64,000 bases of DNA from Tubulanus polymorphus (Eukaryota; Nemertea; Palaeonemertea; Tubulaniformes; Tubulanidae), in assembly GCF_964204645.1 (NCBI RefSeq), contig NC_134025.1, positions 3,415,001-3,479,000 of the forward strand, read 5' to 3'. Below the pieces are notes generated by a model that made no database searches, was not told the DNA's origin, and worked only from the letters and a program-made list of their open reading frames with translations. Position numbers and translations under genes: made by a program. The stretch's first letter is position 1. The number at the start of each line of letters is the position of its first letter. This document shows positions 11,804-25,264 of this stretch, piece after piece.

Positions 11804-14800
11804 ATATACCTTTAGATAGTTGGATTTATACGTGACTAATAACACACTCAATATCATCGAACTCGGTTGAACTAAGTTTTTTATGTGTGTTTGGATGACA
11901 ATCCAAAAAAGCCCACCACTTGATGATCACACATAGACAATACTGTCCTTTAGATTATAGTACCAGTATAAAAGAATCATGTCACCTTGGATTTAAGTGT
12001 AATGCAGTAGCCTAATGCTTGAATGAAGTTGGATTGAATTGAACAATGGATGGTATTGATCTATTTAAGTGACTTTTTATGTGTGGTATGTCTATTTAGT
12101 TTGTACTGATCTGAATCCCCTTTTTTGACGATGTCATAATACATAATAGATCATATATAGCTGTGAGTGGCTAGAAGTACCAACCATCCATAGAATGAGG
12201 AGTCTAACAGAAATACAGAACCTACCCCTGGTTCCATTGTCCAGCCCTTAATCTCTTGATCCATATATTTGTAATAATTTATCTTTTGAAAATACATTGT
12301 AGACTTTTTGATATGAAGAGATATACTGATTTTATGACTTCATTGATAGAACAAAGGTAGAAATGGCTGCTCTGTCCTATCTATTTTGCACACAAGCAGA
12401 TAATTCATTCATAGTCTATCTTCCAATGATTTCTTCACTTTGAATTTTATTACTAGATCCTGTCTCAACAGTAGTTGATGATCATAGCGATTATTTATGT
12501 TCTAGAAAACATATCTTTTTGTATGTATACATGATTAGTTGATGCTCCCTTAAAACCTCATAAGCAACTGAGTTTAATCCTAAGCAAAATTGCATGCTGT
12601 CATGCGTGTGTATACAGATGTACCTGGAACCCTAATGATGTCTCTTGTTCATTGCACCGGTTGTATGTTTTGCTATAGGTGCGTTCATTACTGTCAACTC
12701 ATATCAGGAATACAAGTTTTAGAGTAACGAATGAAGTAGGCAGCAAATGTAATGTAGCTTCAAGTCATCTATGCACAAATACTTCAATCCTAGCAACAAA
12801 ATGAGGGACCAATACTCCACCTAATAAACTAGTGCCATAGGTAACTGCTGAAAGGATAGATAAAGCCAGAATTCGATATAGTTGTCCGTCATCTGATGAC
12901 ACAAAAATAACTGATACTTCTCCATCTAATGGGACCAATCAATGTCGTGGCAAGATGAACTTAAAAAGGAACTAACAAATTGTATTTATTTAGACGATTC
13001 TTGCAGTTTAATTTGTTGAATAAATAACCCTTGCTTCCTACGTCCAGCTAATTACAATTTTATAGCTCATTTTCTGCCTTAATATGTACTCCATTGGTTC
13101 CGTGCTTACTGGTATTTACCAGGCAGTATCGCTAGCTTTAATCTGATTAAACTACCAATCTTTACTAATCTCTCGTATAAGCAAGAAAGGTGATTGTGAA
13201 TTTAGTCAAAGATATTTTATTTGAGCTATGAATTAATGAGTGATGTTATTTATCAGATTTTCTGTTGTGTATAATGTTTCCCGATCTGTCTGAATTATCT
13301 AAAGCGTAGAAAGTAAGATTCTTTTTCATCCAAGATGAACACTTATTGTTTGAGTGCATAATATATGTATACACAACACTGCATTTCCTAAAGTGTTTGA
13401 TAATTAGTATTGATCACAAATAACAATACTTAAGACATGGCATGTTGATGTGTCGTGTTCCATTTCAGCTATGATTAGTAGCATTTATGTACATAAATCA
13501 TGTAAATATATTCTATTTGATGTGAACTATTTATCTATGCTTTGTGTTGTAGAAAAGTGATGAAAATGTAGATGAGGAGTGGACACCAGTTTTTGATTGT
13601 TCTTAAAACCGAATATCTAGTTGTATCTGGGTCAGCCATATATTTTACAAAATTTACCTTTAATGTAAAATTATAGAGAATTGTATTAAATTGATGGTGT
13701 CATTGTGTTCGGATGATGCTCTTGACTGTTGGAAAAAGGATTTGATCATATGATCAGAATATGTTCACTGTTTCATGTATAACCAATGAACTGAAGTTTT
13801 ATTTGGCACGTTCACAATCCATATTCACAGAACTTCTATGGTTGCTCCTTTAATGTATGTGTATAGCATGTTTTCAATATCAATGTTGTGAAAATATTGA
13901 GATATATTTATTCTGATACGAAATTAATATAGGTCTTGTTTGGCAAGTTTTGTTTATGTTGATGGAATCATTCTGGTTCCTCACTTGTTTCGTCCAGAAA
14001 AGTTTAAATCATTAAATTGAGCATACATATATGTTAAGTTTCTATAATCGTAATGAATTACATGTAGTGCCGGTATTTATTTGTTTTGTTTACATCTGAT
14101 CCTAGTGATTTCTTCTGCGAAAAATTTTTAAAGACAATTCCACTTTATCGATTACGCATTTATATAAGTTGAATTGTTTTGACATAAATCTATGATAGGA
14201 AAACTTTTGTGTAAATACACAAGACATAACTAATTCAGGTTCTTTCACTTTCAAACACTTTGATAGAAATCGTAAGTTATCTATACACATGAACCACATG
14301 TATTAATTTAAATTACCATCAATGTACCAAAACCATGTAAGTGCTACATTGTTAATTTATTTAATTTGATTCATGATTTTATCAAATTTCCAGTGTTAAT
14401 GATTGTGAATATAAATGAAATGTTTTTTAAGAAAAAGAGATTATTGAAAATAATTTCATAAGCCTGCATTTTGTATATTTTGAAACCTGCTAATAAATGA
14501 CTTCTCAATTTAATCCTTCTCATTTCTCTGCTTTAGGCCAAATTATCTGAGGTGCTCTTGCTTGGGTTGGTTTGAGTAATCAACTTTCATGATCCTCTGA
14601 AGTTTCCACTGAATTGAACTGCATACCTCAAACATATATGATTTTTCTTGCAATAACGGAAAAACATTAAGATTTTAACAGTATTTCAGTTACAATAGAC
14701 CTTTATTTGGAACAATAAATAAATATTAATTTTTGCAGGACGGCAGATGGTATCACAGACAACGAATTAATTCATTAAAAAAATGTTCTAACATAATGCG

Positions 14801-15451
14801 TGCTTATTATAAATGTATATCTCTGACTTTACATATTTAGCCTGTATTTGATATTATATGGAAAGGCACTAATATAAATAAGCCGATAAGCATAAAATAA
14901 TGGCATGACTGCACAGATGTAGGCAATAAATTAGTCAACGTCCTCAACATCCTCGCTTGCCAGCGGTCGGGTATCGCTCCCGAACTCGCTTCCACCAGCG
15001 GGGAACAGCTTTAGTGTAGTGGGTTCGAATCCCTTGACGAGTGAAGATGTCCAATAAACCGCCTACTGATAAAACACCACCCTTACCTATAATGCCAGAT
15101 TTCTGATCTGAGAACAGAAAATCGAAAAATCTGTATTTTATCTTTAATGGAAATTATTAGTCAAAATTATACCCCAATACTCTCTAAACTGGTGTATATC
15201 AAGGGTTGACTGAATATCAAAACAAAAGTTGTAAATTGCATGTATACTGTCAAATAATGTACAAGTATGCATGAACTTATTGAGGCACGATTTCGTACTG
15301 TTCATGTAGCATTTGTTGAAAATGTCAAATTTCATGCGTACGTAATAAATGAATGATCCCTTGGTTTGACGCTGTCTTACCAAACTTTCTAATTATTCTA
15401 ACAAGCTACGCATCGCGTTGACCTAACCAATTTTCAAAGCTAACTAAACTT
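11804..15451. other. Long 3' flank of BAK gene and intergenic DNA
   Basis: A 3.6 kb AT-rich stretch with scattered AATAAA signals (for example near 13019 and 14492), compatible with a long or alternatively polyadenylated BAK 3' UTR. A tRNA-like B-box lies near 15022. I see no supported coding exon. Confidence 0.5.
14958..15045 (+). repeat. Possible tRNA-derived (SINE-like) fragment with B-box
   Basis: GGTTCGAATCC at 15022-15032 matches the RNA polymerase III B-box and T-loop consensus exactly. It sits in a locally GC-rich patch containing a small TCGGG/CCCGA hairpin. No convincing A-box or full cloverleaf is seen, so this is not called as a functional tRNA. Confidence 0.3.
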
Positions 15452-18400
15452 CTAAGGTAATACTTCAGATCTCCAAATGCCATTCTGCATTTCAGAGACA
15501 GTGTGTTTATAAATCTTCTCTCTTTGACACTCTCTCTCTATTTGACGGAAGTGATGAATACGTTGAGCTTTAGCCCGACGTTTACCTTGTTCAACTTGAT
15601 GTTCTCTAGCAATTTCTTGTTCTAAATGGTTTCGTACGTTGGCCCACTTGCCCTGTTGATGTTCTAGGTATTGTTGCTGCAAGAAAATATGACAACCATC
15701 AGTAACGTAGACAAATAAAGAATACAGGTAATTATTTAACTTCCAAATTGAACATACTTTTTTACTTTCCAAATCGTTATGTATTTGTCTATTACGTTGT
15801 TCTCGTATAGCAGCGCGTCTTTCTTTAGCCAGTCTGGCGGCAGATTCACGTGATTCAAGTCTGGCCCGTTCCCACTGCTGATTTTCTTCAATACGTTGGC
15901 GTATCTGTTCATTGATTTGTTTCTTCCCTTCTCTTGCTCTTAATATTGCGTTGTATTCATTAGTCTCTCGTTGTTTCTCTCGATTGATTTGTTCTAATAT
16001 TCGCTCCCTATGAAAGTCTCTAATCATTGCTTTCAGTTTGTCATCGTCATTTATCTTGTTCTGATGATTTTCAATTCGTTTTTGAACCTGTTGTCGCCTG
16101 TATTGTAAACATGCACTATCATATCATGAATGAAACCTAACAACGGATGTTTAACGGATGTCATAAGAAATATGTTAAGTTACCTATATTCCCTTCGAGC
16201 AGCCTCTAAACGATCTATATTGTCCTGATGACAACCTTGTGAAGTGAAGTCTTTTCCAGGTGGTTGTGGTTGAGAATCTTTTTGAGTTGTAGGGGGTCTA
16301 GGTACATTACTCATGAGACGGTACATGATATCGGGATCACATTTACCCCGAGAGTTGTAAGCTGCTGCCTGATTAAATGTTGAATCCTTCCATTCAACTG
16401 CAATGAGAAGATATTCATAAGTTATTCAAGGAACTTCAAACAATTTGGAATTAAGTCGTTGTAATTACCTCCATATGGACCAGTCGGGGGTTTTCTCAGT
16501 TCAATATAGTTAGGACCTGAAGAATCCTTATACGGTTCATGATAAGGAGGAGCTCTTAGATGAGTTTGAGTTGTGTAGTCTGGCCAGTAATTTTTCCACG
16601 GCGGACGCTTCGTGGGCGATTTCTTCTTAGGTCGTTGAAGAGTTTCAGTTTGAGTTGTAGCATCCTCAAAGCAAAAATCATTGATATCGAAGTCATCTTC
16701 CTCAACACCGCTATCAACTTTTGAATCTTGAGTTACTTCGAGGTCTTCTTTTGCCGGCTCTGCTTTAATGACATTACTCTCTTCTTGCTCGCGTTTTTTC
16801 AATAGCTTACTCGTACCATCTGCAATTTCTTCCAGTCGTAACTGATGTTCTGCTAATTGTGACAAGATTTTCTCATTCAAATCTGACTGCGTCAATTCAG
16901 TACCCGGTATCAGATTGTCCATATCTTCACTTTTAACAGTATTGGTTACATTAACTGTTTTTGGAGTTGATGATGGAGTATATTTCCGCATTATCGGATA
17001 CAAAGGAGAATATCGGGGAAATCCTAAAGCTCCATGACTCACCATAACTTCACCCTGGTCATAGAATATTGGTTTAGTGAATGTATAATTGACTGGATCC
17101 CGCATAGATCCTGAAGTTGGATAACCAGGTTTACTTTCCTCTGGGTAATTGACAGTTTTTTCCAAGTATTTCCGAGCTTCTTTCGGCATTTTAAGTTCTA
17201 GAGCCAAACGTTCATACATTTGATGTGGAATCCATAAACCTGTCCCAAGGGGTACCTTCTCAGTTTTACCATTGAAGAAAGTCACAGTTATTTCTTGGTC
17301 TGTTCCGGCTGCAAATAAATGATAGTCACCTGATTAGGATGAAGATCAACAGAACATTGAATGTTTTCAAATAGATCTAGATTTAGGAGTTTATACTCAC
17401 TCTCAGCATCTCTACGCTCCATCCCTTCTATGACAATTCCTGGCAAGTACTGCTCTCCTTCTGGCTGCCATATAGCTAAAACCTTATCACCAGGAACAAT
17501 AGCATGTCGCAGAGCATCGGCTAACGATATTATATCATATACCATGGTCTCTTGATATTCCGTATCTATGAAATCACCATGCTTGCACGGTCCAAATTCG
17601 ACCAGAAATTGGTCATTGTGTATCTAAAAAATCGAAAAGAAAATTTATGAAAACTGTATTCATTTTGACAGAACTTCAGTTGCTCAGCCTTAAGGCAGAC
17701 AAAGGTCGGTCTATACGACTGCTTGTGACTCAATGGGAGGCGATTCTCTGCAATTGCCAGCGATGATTGCATTGCACATGTTCTGCAATGCAAACATCTC
17801 TCCCTTTCACTGACAATCCACACCATCGCTGATGCAGTTGACCACTACGCCCATTTTGACCAGTTGCAACCGACCTATGCCTGCCTCTAGTCAATCTCTT
17901 AATGCTGCTACCTGGCTTTTAACCGATCCTTTATAATAGTAACCATCTTTCTGTCGTCTAGCCAACACTTGTTTATTTATGAGTAACGCTCCTGCAGCTG
18001 GAGATAACCCCATATCTCCCGTCTCAGTTTGTAATTTTTCCTGATTCTTCATCCAAGCTCTAGCGGGTCGATATCGAGACCACGCATAGTACGGGTGATA
18101 ATAATAATAATGGTACGGGAAATAGTATGGAATCGGTAAACACGTCACGTCATCGATGTGTACCCGAGGATACGGCAAATAATCCATCAGAGGATCACCG
18201 GCTAATGTTGAAGAAACGCTACACGCTTTAGTATCGGGGAATATAGCGCCGCGAGATGTCCGTATGATTTTCGAATTCGAATGATCTGAGCGAAATATCG
18301 GACTAACGCGTTCGATGCATCCGTGGGTCGTAACGGAAACTACGTGAAATGATCCGTACGTTTCGCTGGCTAGATCCTGTAGGAATTTAGTCGCGGCCGG

Positions 18401-18889
18401 ATCCGACGTTCGACCGCTTACGTAATAACAGTGAACGGGACGCCCTTCCCAAACGTAATTCACGTGGTCGAGAATATCATCGGCGTGTTGATCGGGCATT
18501 CCATCTGTAACCAGATAAACAGATTCGCAATCTTCATCTTCAAAAGCTGTTAAAAGAGCGTCCAGCGTATTGGTTCCTGTTTTCGGTGCGACGTTCTTTA
18601 ACCAATCTGCAGCCACAGCGACGGTTTGTGGATTACACTTCACCAGTTTATCAGCCCACTGCGTAACTTCTGAACTAAATTCAACGATATTAAACATACA
18701 TTGTTTTCGTTCAGTTGCCAGATCAAGTAAAGTTTCAATTAGATGTTCCTTCACGCTGGCTAGTTTATTATACATGCTACCCGATGTATCTATCACGAAG
18801 ACCACATTGTTTTCTTTTATTTTGCCAAACATTGTTGGAAATCCTTTGGCAACCAAATTTTGTAACTGAACTTCGTCTTGGTTCTCCAT
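15452..18889 (-). CDS. VWA and DUF4537 domain protein with C-terminal coiled coil (C11orf16/VWA3B-like)
   Basis: Predicted 939 residues. Exons 18889-17912, 17623-17401, 17308-16469, 16397-16184, 16097-15758 and 15676-15452 total 2,820 bases. The N-terminus is a von Willebrand A domain with an intact MIDAS (DTSGSMYNKL at the start, then TGTNTLD and VTDGMPD). Two DUF4537/Tudor-like stretches follow, around YYYKGSVKSQ and across the next exons (PGDKVLAIWQPEGEQYLPG; ITVTFFNGKTEKVP). The middle is low-complexity and acidic. The last two exons are rich in Glu, Arg and Gln and form a long coiled coil. This architecture is shared with C11orf16 and VWA3B. The function is not established; a cytosolic or ciliary role is only a guess. 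The introns are short (81-92 bases in several cases). The ATG lies just after a possible acceptor, so a 5' UTR exon may exist. Confidence 0.85.
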
Positions 18890-19496
18890 TTTTCCTGAAA
18901 TGTGAAAATTTTACCACTGTAGCAAGATACATTCAAACGCAATACATACATATGCAATCAACCAAATAAATTTTGTAATAACACTTTCTAACAATGATCT
19001 ACAAATTAATTTGAAAAAACTGTATCAATATAGTAAAAGTTTAATTGAATTGACAAGTAAAACTGTACTTAATTTTGAAGTTTCACGTAGTTAAGAAATA
19101 AAAAAACCTTATGACATCAGTTTCTTCCTCACCTATCAATGTATTCTATTATCACAGCAAAAGATTTATTGCAATAGGAACGAGCTGAGAACGCGTTTAA
19201 AGATGTTTTCTCAGAGATTCGGTTCTAAATTTGACAGATTGACATACATTGTGGACATTGACAACCAGTTGCCACAACAAAAATATAAATTCAAATATTC
19301 GGCTACCAATAATCAAATATATCATATGATCATTAATTTCTAATTTTTTTGACGTAACAAAAATAAGAGTCGGCCTATAGGGGCCTGAGTAAATTAGAGT
19401 TTATTTGTACTATATTAGTTGACTTCGTTGATGACAGGGGGCGCCAGTAGACTGTTGACTTCAGTTCCGCCGTAAAGTCAAAGTTACTCTGGTAAA
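18890..19496. promoter_or_regulatory. Divergent promoter region between VWA/DUF4537 gene and NDUFB2
   Basis: The two start codons lie head to head 607 bases apart, so this interval should hold both promoters. No clear TATA box or other motif is recognised; the call rests on gene layout alone. Confidence 0.45.
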
Positions 19497-20281
19497 ATGT
19501 CGAATATTACGCGACTTTTTCAGTCGCTGAGGTGTGCAAGACAACTGACGGCACCAAGAACCAAGATAAATACGTTACTATTACGAAATGGTAGCAGCTC
19601 GACAGCGTATGTTCTCTTGAGAGATTTTTGTGAAATATTTCGTATTAATTATAGTCTGAGTTTGTTCCGTTGAGAATTACTCTTGTGTGTTAAATGTATT
19701 AAACTACTCTTAATCACATGACAATAACCGAATAGAATGGTGTGAAGTACAAATATTGATATTTTATTATATCAGTTTAGGTGTTTATACCACATGCTTG
19801 ACACATTGTTTAGAATTGGCACCTTACCTTCCTGGGGCGTGCTCAAAATCTTTTTGTTTGTGTTACTGTTAGGGCAAGCCCCTGTGGTTGTTAAAACCAG
19901 TGTCATCACTGATTTTTACCACGAAAATTGCGACGTGTCAAACTCTTTGAATTAATATAAATTTTGCTTTCATGATAATCATACTGGGTTATTGATTTCA
20001 GATGGACGTACCGTAAACTGAGCCGAACAACCAATAAGAAACATTTGCTATTATGCGATCTGATGGGAGGGTTAATGTGGTGGTGGATTCTCTGGCATTT
20101 TTGGACCGAACCAGAACATATATATGTAAGTAGTATGTGAGATATAAAACTAGAGAATACTCTCCATGTTAACCAACATTTATAAATACTTTTTATTTTC
20201 ATAAAGGGCCATTATGAATATCCAGATACATCTAAATGGACTGATGCAGAACTGGGAATACCTCCAGATGATGAAGATTAG
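19497..20281 (+). CDS. NDUFB2: NADH dehydrogenase (ubiquinone) 1 beta subcomplex subunit 2, mitochondrial
   Basis: Accessory subunit of respiratory complex I in the inner mitochondrial membrane. Exons 19497-19606, 20002-20125 and 20207-20281 total 309 bases (102 residues). The N-terminus is basic and rich in Arg, Ser and Thr, as expected for a mitochondrial presequence. The middle has the hydrophobic segment LMGGLMWWWILWHFW. The C-terminus, GHYEYPDTSKWTDAELGIP followed by PDDED, matches the very conserved NDUFB2 tail. Length fits the family. Confidence 0.95.
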
Positions 20282-21566
20282 AAATTTTATTTTGTGTTTT
20301 CCTTATAAAAAAGCTGTAGTTGATTGATTTACTATTGATTTAGTGTATAGTATAGACAACAGGAATTAAATGTTTGATATAAATTAATATATTACGAATT
20401 TATTGTTGTTGTCGGTTCTCGTTTAGGAGTGGAAAATATTCATGCAAAACTACTCATAGTGGAATATTCAATATTTTGATGGTTTGAAAATCGTTGAGAA
20501 TTTGCTCTAAAACTGTTTCTGTGGCATGTGGAGTCATCACTCAAGAGTTCTATTAAAAACGGCTTGAAAATCGTTTTTAAAAAGTAGATTCCCTTAAAAT
20601 AAAGCTTTAACGTTGATTGAATTGTTAATTGAAAACGGACTAGTGTCGAGTAATGAATGAAATTTGGCCGAAAATATCTGTATTCCTCACATGCCACAGT
20701 AAAATAGCGAGGCCCAGTTAGATCTCAGCCGTTCAGTGCTGCCCCTATTAATAACGTAAGCGGAATTTCTGTGAACTAAAATATCACTGGATTTCCTGCC
20801 GGGGCGCGCCTATTGCTGATAAACGATGGTACCATGAACCCGCCCTTTTAGGTTTTGGTGCAGTTCGAATGCCCTGAGGGTTTCGCCTCGGCTTCAAGTT
20901 AATTCTTCTATCGAGTACTATTATAACTGGAAAAAAGAAAAGTTGAAGTTTACTAGAATTCATAGTGGCCCTGCTGGCGGGTCCGCTTCTCTGAAGCCAC
21001 CAAGTAATTTTCATGCGGAAACTTGTTTTTTTTTCATTTTCAAAAATCGCCTCTAAATCTTGCCCACAGTACTAGAGAGTATATGACAGTTCGCAAAAAA
21101 ATCCGCTATCGGGTCCAAGCAGTCGCTCATTCGAACCCGGTGGCCGTGGACGTCGCTGATCTGATTCTGAGTGTTCTGAATGATGAATAGAGAATATTGC
21201 GGAGTGCCGCGGCCAGTTTCGGTTCCCGCATCACCAGTCAGCGTAGTTAGTTACCTAATCGTTGGTGGTAAGCTGGGTATATGTGGTTTGTGAAAATATC
21301 CGATCGTAAAACTAAACCACAGCGTTACCCGGCGAAGTGGACGGGCACAACGCACTACTTTAGTCTTGTGGGGAGGGGACCCTCTATACCGCCTTGACCC
21401 AACCCATCCCATATTCAATGTTCCTTCTCCAAGATCTTAGTAGAAATATGTATTGATCATAACTAATCTTCACAATGACGAAATTTCTTTGTTAACATGG
21501 AAACCGGAGAACATTCTTCGAAATACAACGGTTTATTCTCTTTCGAGAAAGTTACGTAAATTGACT
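20282..21566. other. Intergenic, non-coding
   Basis: Between NDUFB2 and the orphan membrane protein gene. It is somewhat more GC-rich than its surroundings around 20.8-21.4 kb. I see no supported exon, RNA gene or recognisable repeat family. Confidence 0.5.
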
Positions 21567-24023
21567 ATGAATTACTCGACGTGTTTTGGTGAGCAATTTT
21601 CTCGATCATCGGCATCGTAGGCAACATCATCATCTCTAATTCAAACTTATTTATCTATCTTTTTACTTGTAGCTTTGTTGTTTCACTTTGGATTTCTGCG
21701 TGGAATTCAAATGTTAAATGGAACGACAAAGGTAAATGCTGCAGTATTTGCGCCATGTCAGAAACTATTTGTTGGATCGTGTGAAATTTCCATCGAAGAT
21801 AACTCCGATACAGAGGCCACATTGAAGATTTACCTAGAACGCGTTTACCACGCTGTTCATCTGAAATTGAATGGTTTGGAATTTGACCGCGGGCAATTAG
21901 TTTTTAACCCTCGCTGGTGGTCATGGATCGTTCCGAGGGGTAGTTTTATGATGCACATGCCACTTTTGGATTACGATATAATTTCATTAGGGCAGTTATC
22001 CCACCGAATTGGCGCTGTAACAATTTCACTGAGAAGCACACCGTCTGGATGTCACCACCGCTTAGTAGACGCCTGTCTAGAAAATGTCATGGTCGAACTT
22101 CTGAAAAATTACGTCAATTCAATTGATGAAGTTCGAGGAAATGATGGTTTGATCTGTAGAAGTTCTTACACACATAATGTAATTGGCAGTACGGATTGGA
22201 ATGGATTAGGAATGCAGTGTTGTATTGGAGACCAGTCAAACAGTACAACCTGTCCATATTTATCCACTGACCAGTACTACAGGTCATCGGTCGTTCGAAC
22301 ATTGCTTTTCGTATTTGGCCTTTTTCTGCCATTGTTTACCATTTCACTGTTATTAGCTTGGCCAAATATTGGACTTTTAGAAATTCCCAAACACATCGCC
22401 GCAGGTCTGAGCATTGATAGATTTGAAATATATCGCCAAATGGAACTGAAAGGTACTATTGGATTACACCACGGGTCGACAATTCATGTCAGAGATATAG
22501 ATCTGATATCATACGGTGGATCGATGCACTGGGGAATATTTTGGGGTCGCTTACGAAAGATAAACCTTAAAAAGGTTGCATTGACATTAGTTATTACATT
22601 ACAATTTGCCTTTATTGCGATAATTCTAATCATCTACAAGCATCATTTAAGCGCGAACATTTATCTGTTTCGGTCCGGTTTAGAAATTGCGTACAATCTC
22701 AGAAACGTGCCAATAGCTTGGATCCTCACGCCTACCAAATTCTGGCCATTCAAAATTGCGGCTTTCGCCATTTTACATAATATCAGTACAATAATGCTGT
22801 TTACATTTTGGTGGCTGATGGAGGTGAGCTCGGTTCGAGGCGTCGTTTTAAAATTCATTTTCAATATTTACGAGAGACTGTCTAGAAATGGAAGCGAAGA
22901 GTCTAAAGCGGTGATAGAGAGAACTATATGTAGAATAATAACGGCTCTGGTAATCTATACATTACTCGGAAGTTACATTACAATTTACTCGATGTTTCAC
23001 ATGTTGATTTACACACTTTGCGGAATCATCTTACATATCGACATTATCTCGCCGTGGATAATGGGTATCGGTGTTCTTTTATATCACGTTTACGGTATTT
23101 ACTCGAAACTCATCGCCGAGTACATGACCATTAAACGCTTGATATTCTATCACTGTCTGTCGAAAAACGTGAAGATTTATCAAGCATTTCACATATGTAA
23201 ACGAAGAATTCGGAGACACGATCACACAGCGAATCATCTGATTGATTTGGATAAAACGATTTTAGAGTATAACCCGGTTATAGCGGATATGCCAATCGTG
23301 TATGTCACGGGCACCGAAAACACCGGCAAAATTAATTTTTTCATCCATCGAAAATTGTTCAAACAAACATGTAGCATTTATGCGCCTGTAATTGAAAATT
23401 CAACTAAAGCTTCCATCAGATTTCTGTCGACAACGACATTCGTCGGATTAGTCGTATTCTCGATCGTGATAATCAGAGATTTCGACGACAAAAGTGAAAC
23501 TAACATAATCATCACATCTCTGGTGACGCTCTTGACGTCATTGATTCCGAAGATAACTGAAATCATCTTCGGAGACAACGACCAGATGAAACAGCTCGGG
23601 GAGAATCTTTTATCACTGAGAATACAGCGAAAAGTGCAAGCGTGGCGTCCGATTATAATGTGCGCGTCGACTCCTTCTGAATTCGAAAAAAGTTCCGACG
23701 AATACAATAACGAAATCTTAGCAATTCCTGACAACGGTCGCCACAGCGCTCCTCTAGAATATACAGAATCAGGTTCGACTGATCTTGACGATGGTAGATC
23801 GGAATTCTTACCGGACGATAGAGTAAATTTCACTCCGTCTGATCCCAAATTAGAATCTTGTACGGCTGCGTGTCAAACTGCAAGAACTGATTCTTCCAGA
23901 ACCGTATCAGACTCACAATTATTAAAAGTTGACGATATTCACGTTGGTGTCAGTAGAACTAACTTATCATTAATATCAGAACAATCTGACACATCTATTG
24001 ATGGAATAATTTGTAAATTGTAG
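21567..24023 (+). CDS. Multi-pass membrane protein of unknown family
   Basis: Predicted 790 residues from a 22-base first exon (21567-21588) and one very large exon (21673-24023), separated by an 83-base GT-AG intron; together 2,373 bases. The joined N-terminus, MNYSTCFALLFHFGFL, looks like a signal peptide. About 200 extracellular-like residues with several cysteines (including MQCCIGDQ) follow. Next come about seven hydrophobic segments: near residues 220-245, 310-330, 370-390, 435-470, 475-495, 610-630 and 635-655. The final 130 residues are polar, rich in Ser, Asp and Thr, and probably cytosolic. I do not recognise the family; it does not show the motifs of GPCRs, ion channels or transporters that I can name. 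AATAAA at 24047 follows the stop by 24 bases. The unusually long coding exon contrasts with the exon-rich neighbours and could reflect an old retroposition. Confidence 0.75.
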
Positions 24024-24072
24024 TTATTTATGTTAAATCTAATCACAATAAAAGGCATTTTACCTTTAATAA

Positions 24073-24402
24073 TTACAGACGGTTTTTGATTTTAGGTAAA
24101 CAGTTATTTCTTTTCCAGATATCCCCTTTATCCCAAATGAATGTTGCTGGCCATCTAGTGAAATGTGGCGGTTCTTTTCTTTTGTAATGAGGAATTCCTT
24201 TTCTGCATAACGTTATATTTCCTATCTGTTTATCTTCTACAAATTGCATGATTTCCAGAATCGTCAGAGGATTTGCTTTTTGATGAATCGGAATTTTCTT
24301 CTTGTTCGCAGATGGGCATGTAACTACATGGGCCCTCAATCCCGAGGCGTAGACATTAACTTTCTGACAGTTTGGAAAACCTGGACATTTCCACTTCATC
24401 AT
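24073..24402 (-). CDS. Orphan 109-residue protein with possible C-C-H-C zinc motif
   Basis: One coding exon, beginning ATGATGAAG immediately after a TATAG acceptor, so a 5' UTR exon probably lies upstream at higher coordinates. The N-terminus has CPGFPNCQ, then LRAHVVTCPS about 15 residues later, which could bind one zinc ion. The rest is basic, with tryptophans near the C-terminus (TRWPATFIWDKGDIWKR). It converges on the 790-residue membrane protein gene with only about 50 bases between stop codons. I do not recognise a family. The splice signal, start and biased composition support a real gene, but expression data are needed. Confidence 0.5.
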   Translation of the reverse strand: MMKWKCPGFPNCQKVNVYASGLRAHVVTCPSANKKKIPIHQKANPLTILEIMQFVEDKQIGNITLCRKGIPHYKRKEPPHFTRWPATFIWDKGDIWKRNNCLPKIKNRL

Positions 24403-25264
24403 TTTACCTATAGTAACAAAAGAAAAGAGATGATTCATATGTTAAACCAATTTCTGCAAAGTTCAATTAGAATAATCAGATAGAAACGGCTTAATGTTGA
24501 AAATCATGGTAAAAGAAAACATTTTTTTACAATACCTATCTGACCCGACGGCCACTTTCACTGTGTGATGTGCTTAGTTCCAACTAATGTTTGGAATGAT
24601 TTAAATTCGTATGTGTATACACTAAACTAGAAAACATTTAACTGGTTTACTACCGAGCTATTATTTGGATAATGACCTGGTCATATCAAAAAGCGCTTTA
24701 AACGTATATTTCATTATTCTGTACATTTGATGAGAATTCACTGCACGTGTATATTGTTCAATCTGGGAATATGATGACTTTTTTTCACATGTTAACGCCT
24801 ATATTTCATTCGTGTCTTTAATATATTGTCACGATATGAGGCTTCACGCCGTGGTTCACCGTTTTCCCGTATTTTACTAACGTCAACGAGAATTTTGCAT
24901 TCCTTTTAATTTTCCAAAATCAATTTATTTCCGAAAATGAAATGGGTCTTCGGGCATTTCACGTTGTTGGTGTTACAAACTACAGATAATTTACATTATG
25001 TTTGTACATTATGTTTGGATAAGATATATATTCATATTGATATATTTTGACACTCTAAAAGGATTTCGTTGAAGTATCAAATCAAGTAAGTATATAGCAT
25101 TAAGCATTACTCGCCATTCAAGTAGACACGTCATATTCATCTTAAGATTAGGTGTACATCAGTCTCAAGAGTATTGTAAAATTTTATCTTCAATTGCTAT
25201 TCTAAACATCATTTGTCATTCCTCGTTTAACTAATGGATTATTTTGTCATTTCTCAATTAGCTA
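24403..25264. other. Intergenic or 5' UTR/intron region
   Basis: AT-rich sequence between the 109-residue orphan (-) and the possible 89-residue gene (+). It should contain the promoter and any 5' UTR exon of the orphan. No coding exon is recognised. Confidence 0.4.

Noticed and set aside
14958-15045. Candidate tRNA gene from an exact B-box.
   Set aside because: No A-box, acceptor stem or anticodon arm could be found; kept only as a weak SINE-like relic.
17288-17400. Apparent frameshift in the DUF4537 region of the VWA gene, where the open frame runs into TAA and the homologous continuation is in another frame.
   Set aside because: A 92-base intron with consensus GTGAGT donor (17400) and TTTGCAG acceptor (17309) restores frame and yields the expected DUF4537 sequence. 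Other introns of this gene are of similar size.
20784-21014. Minus-strand 76-residue frame in a GC-richer patch.
   Set aside because: Proline/Arg-rich composition from local base bias; no start context, splice sites or family.
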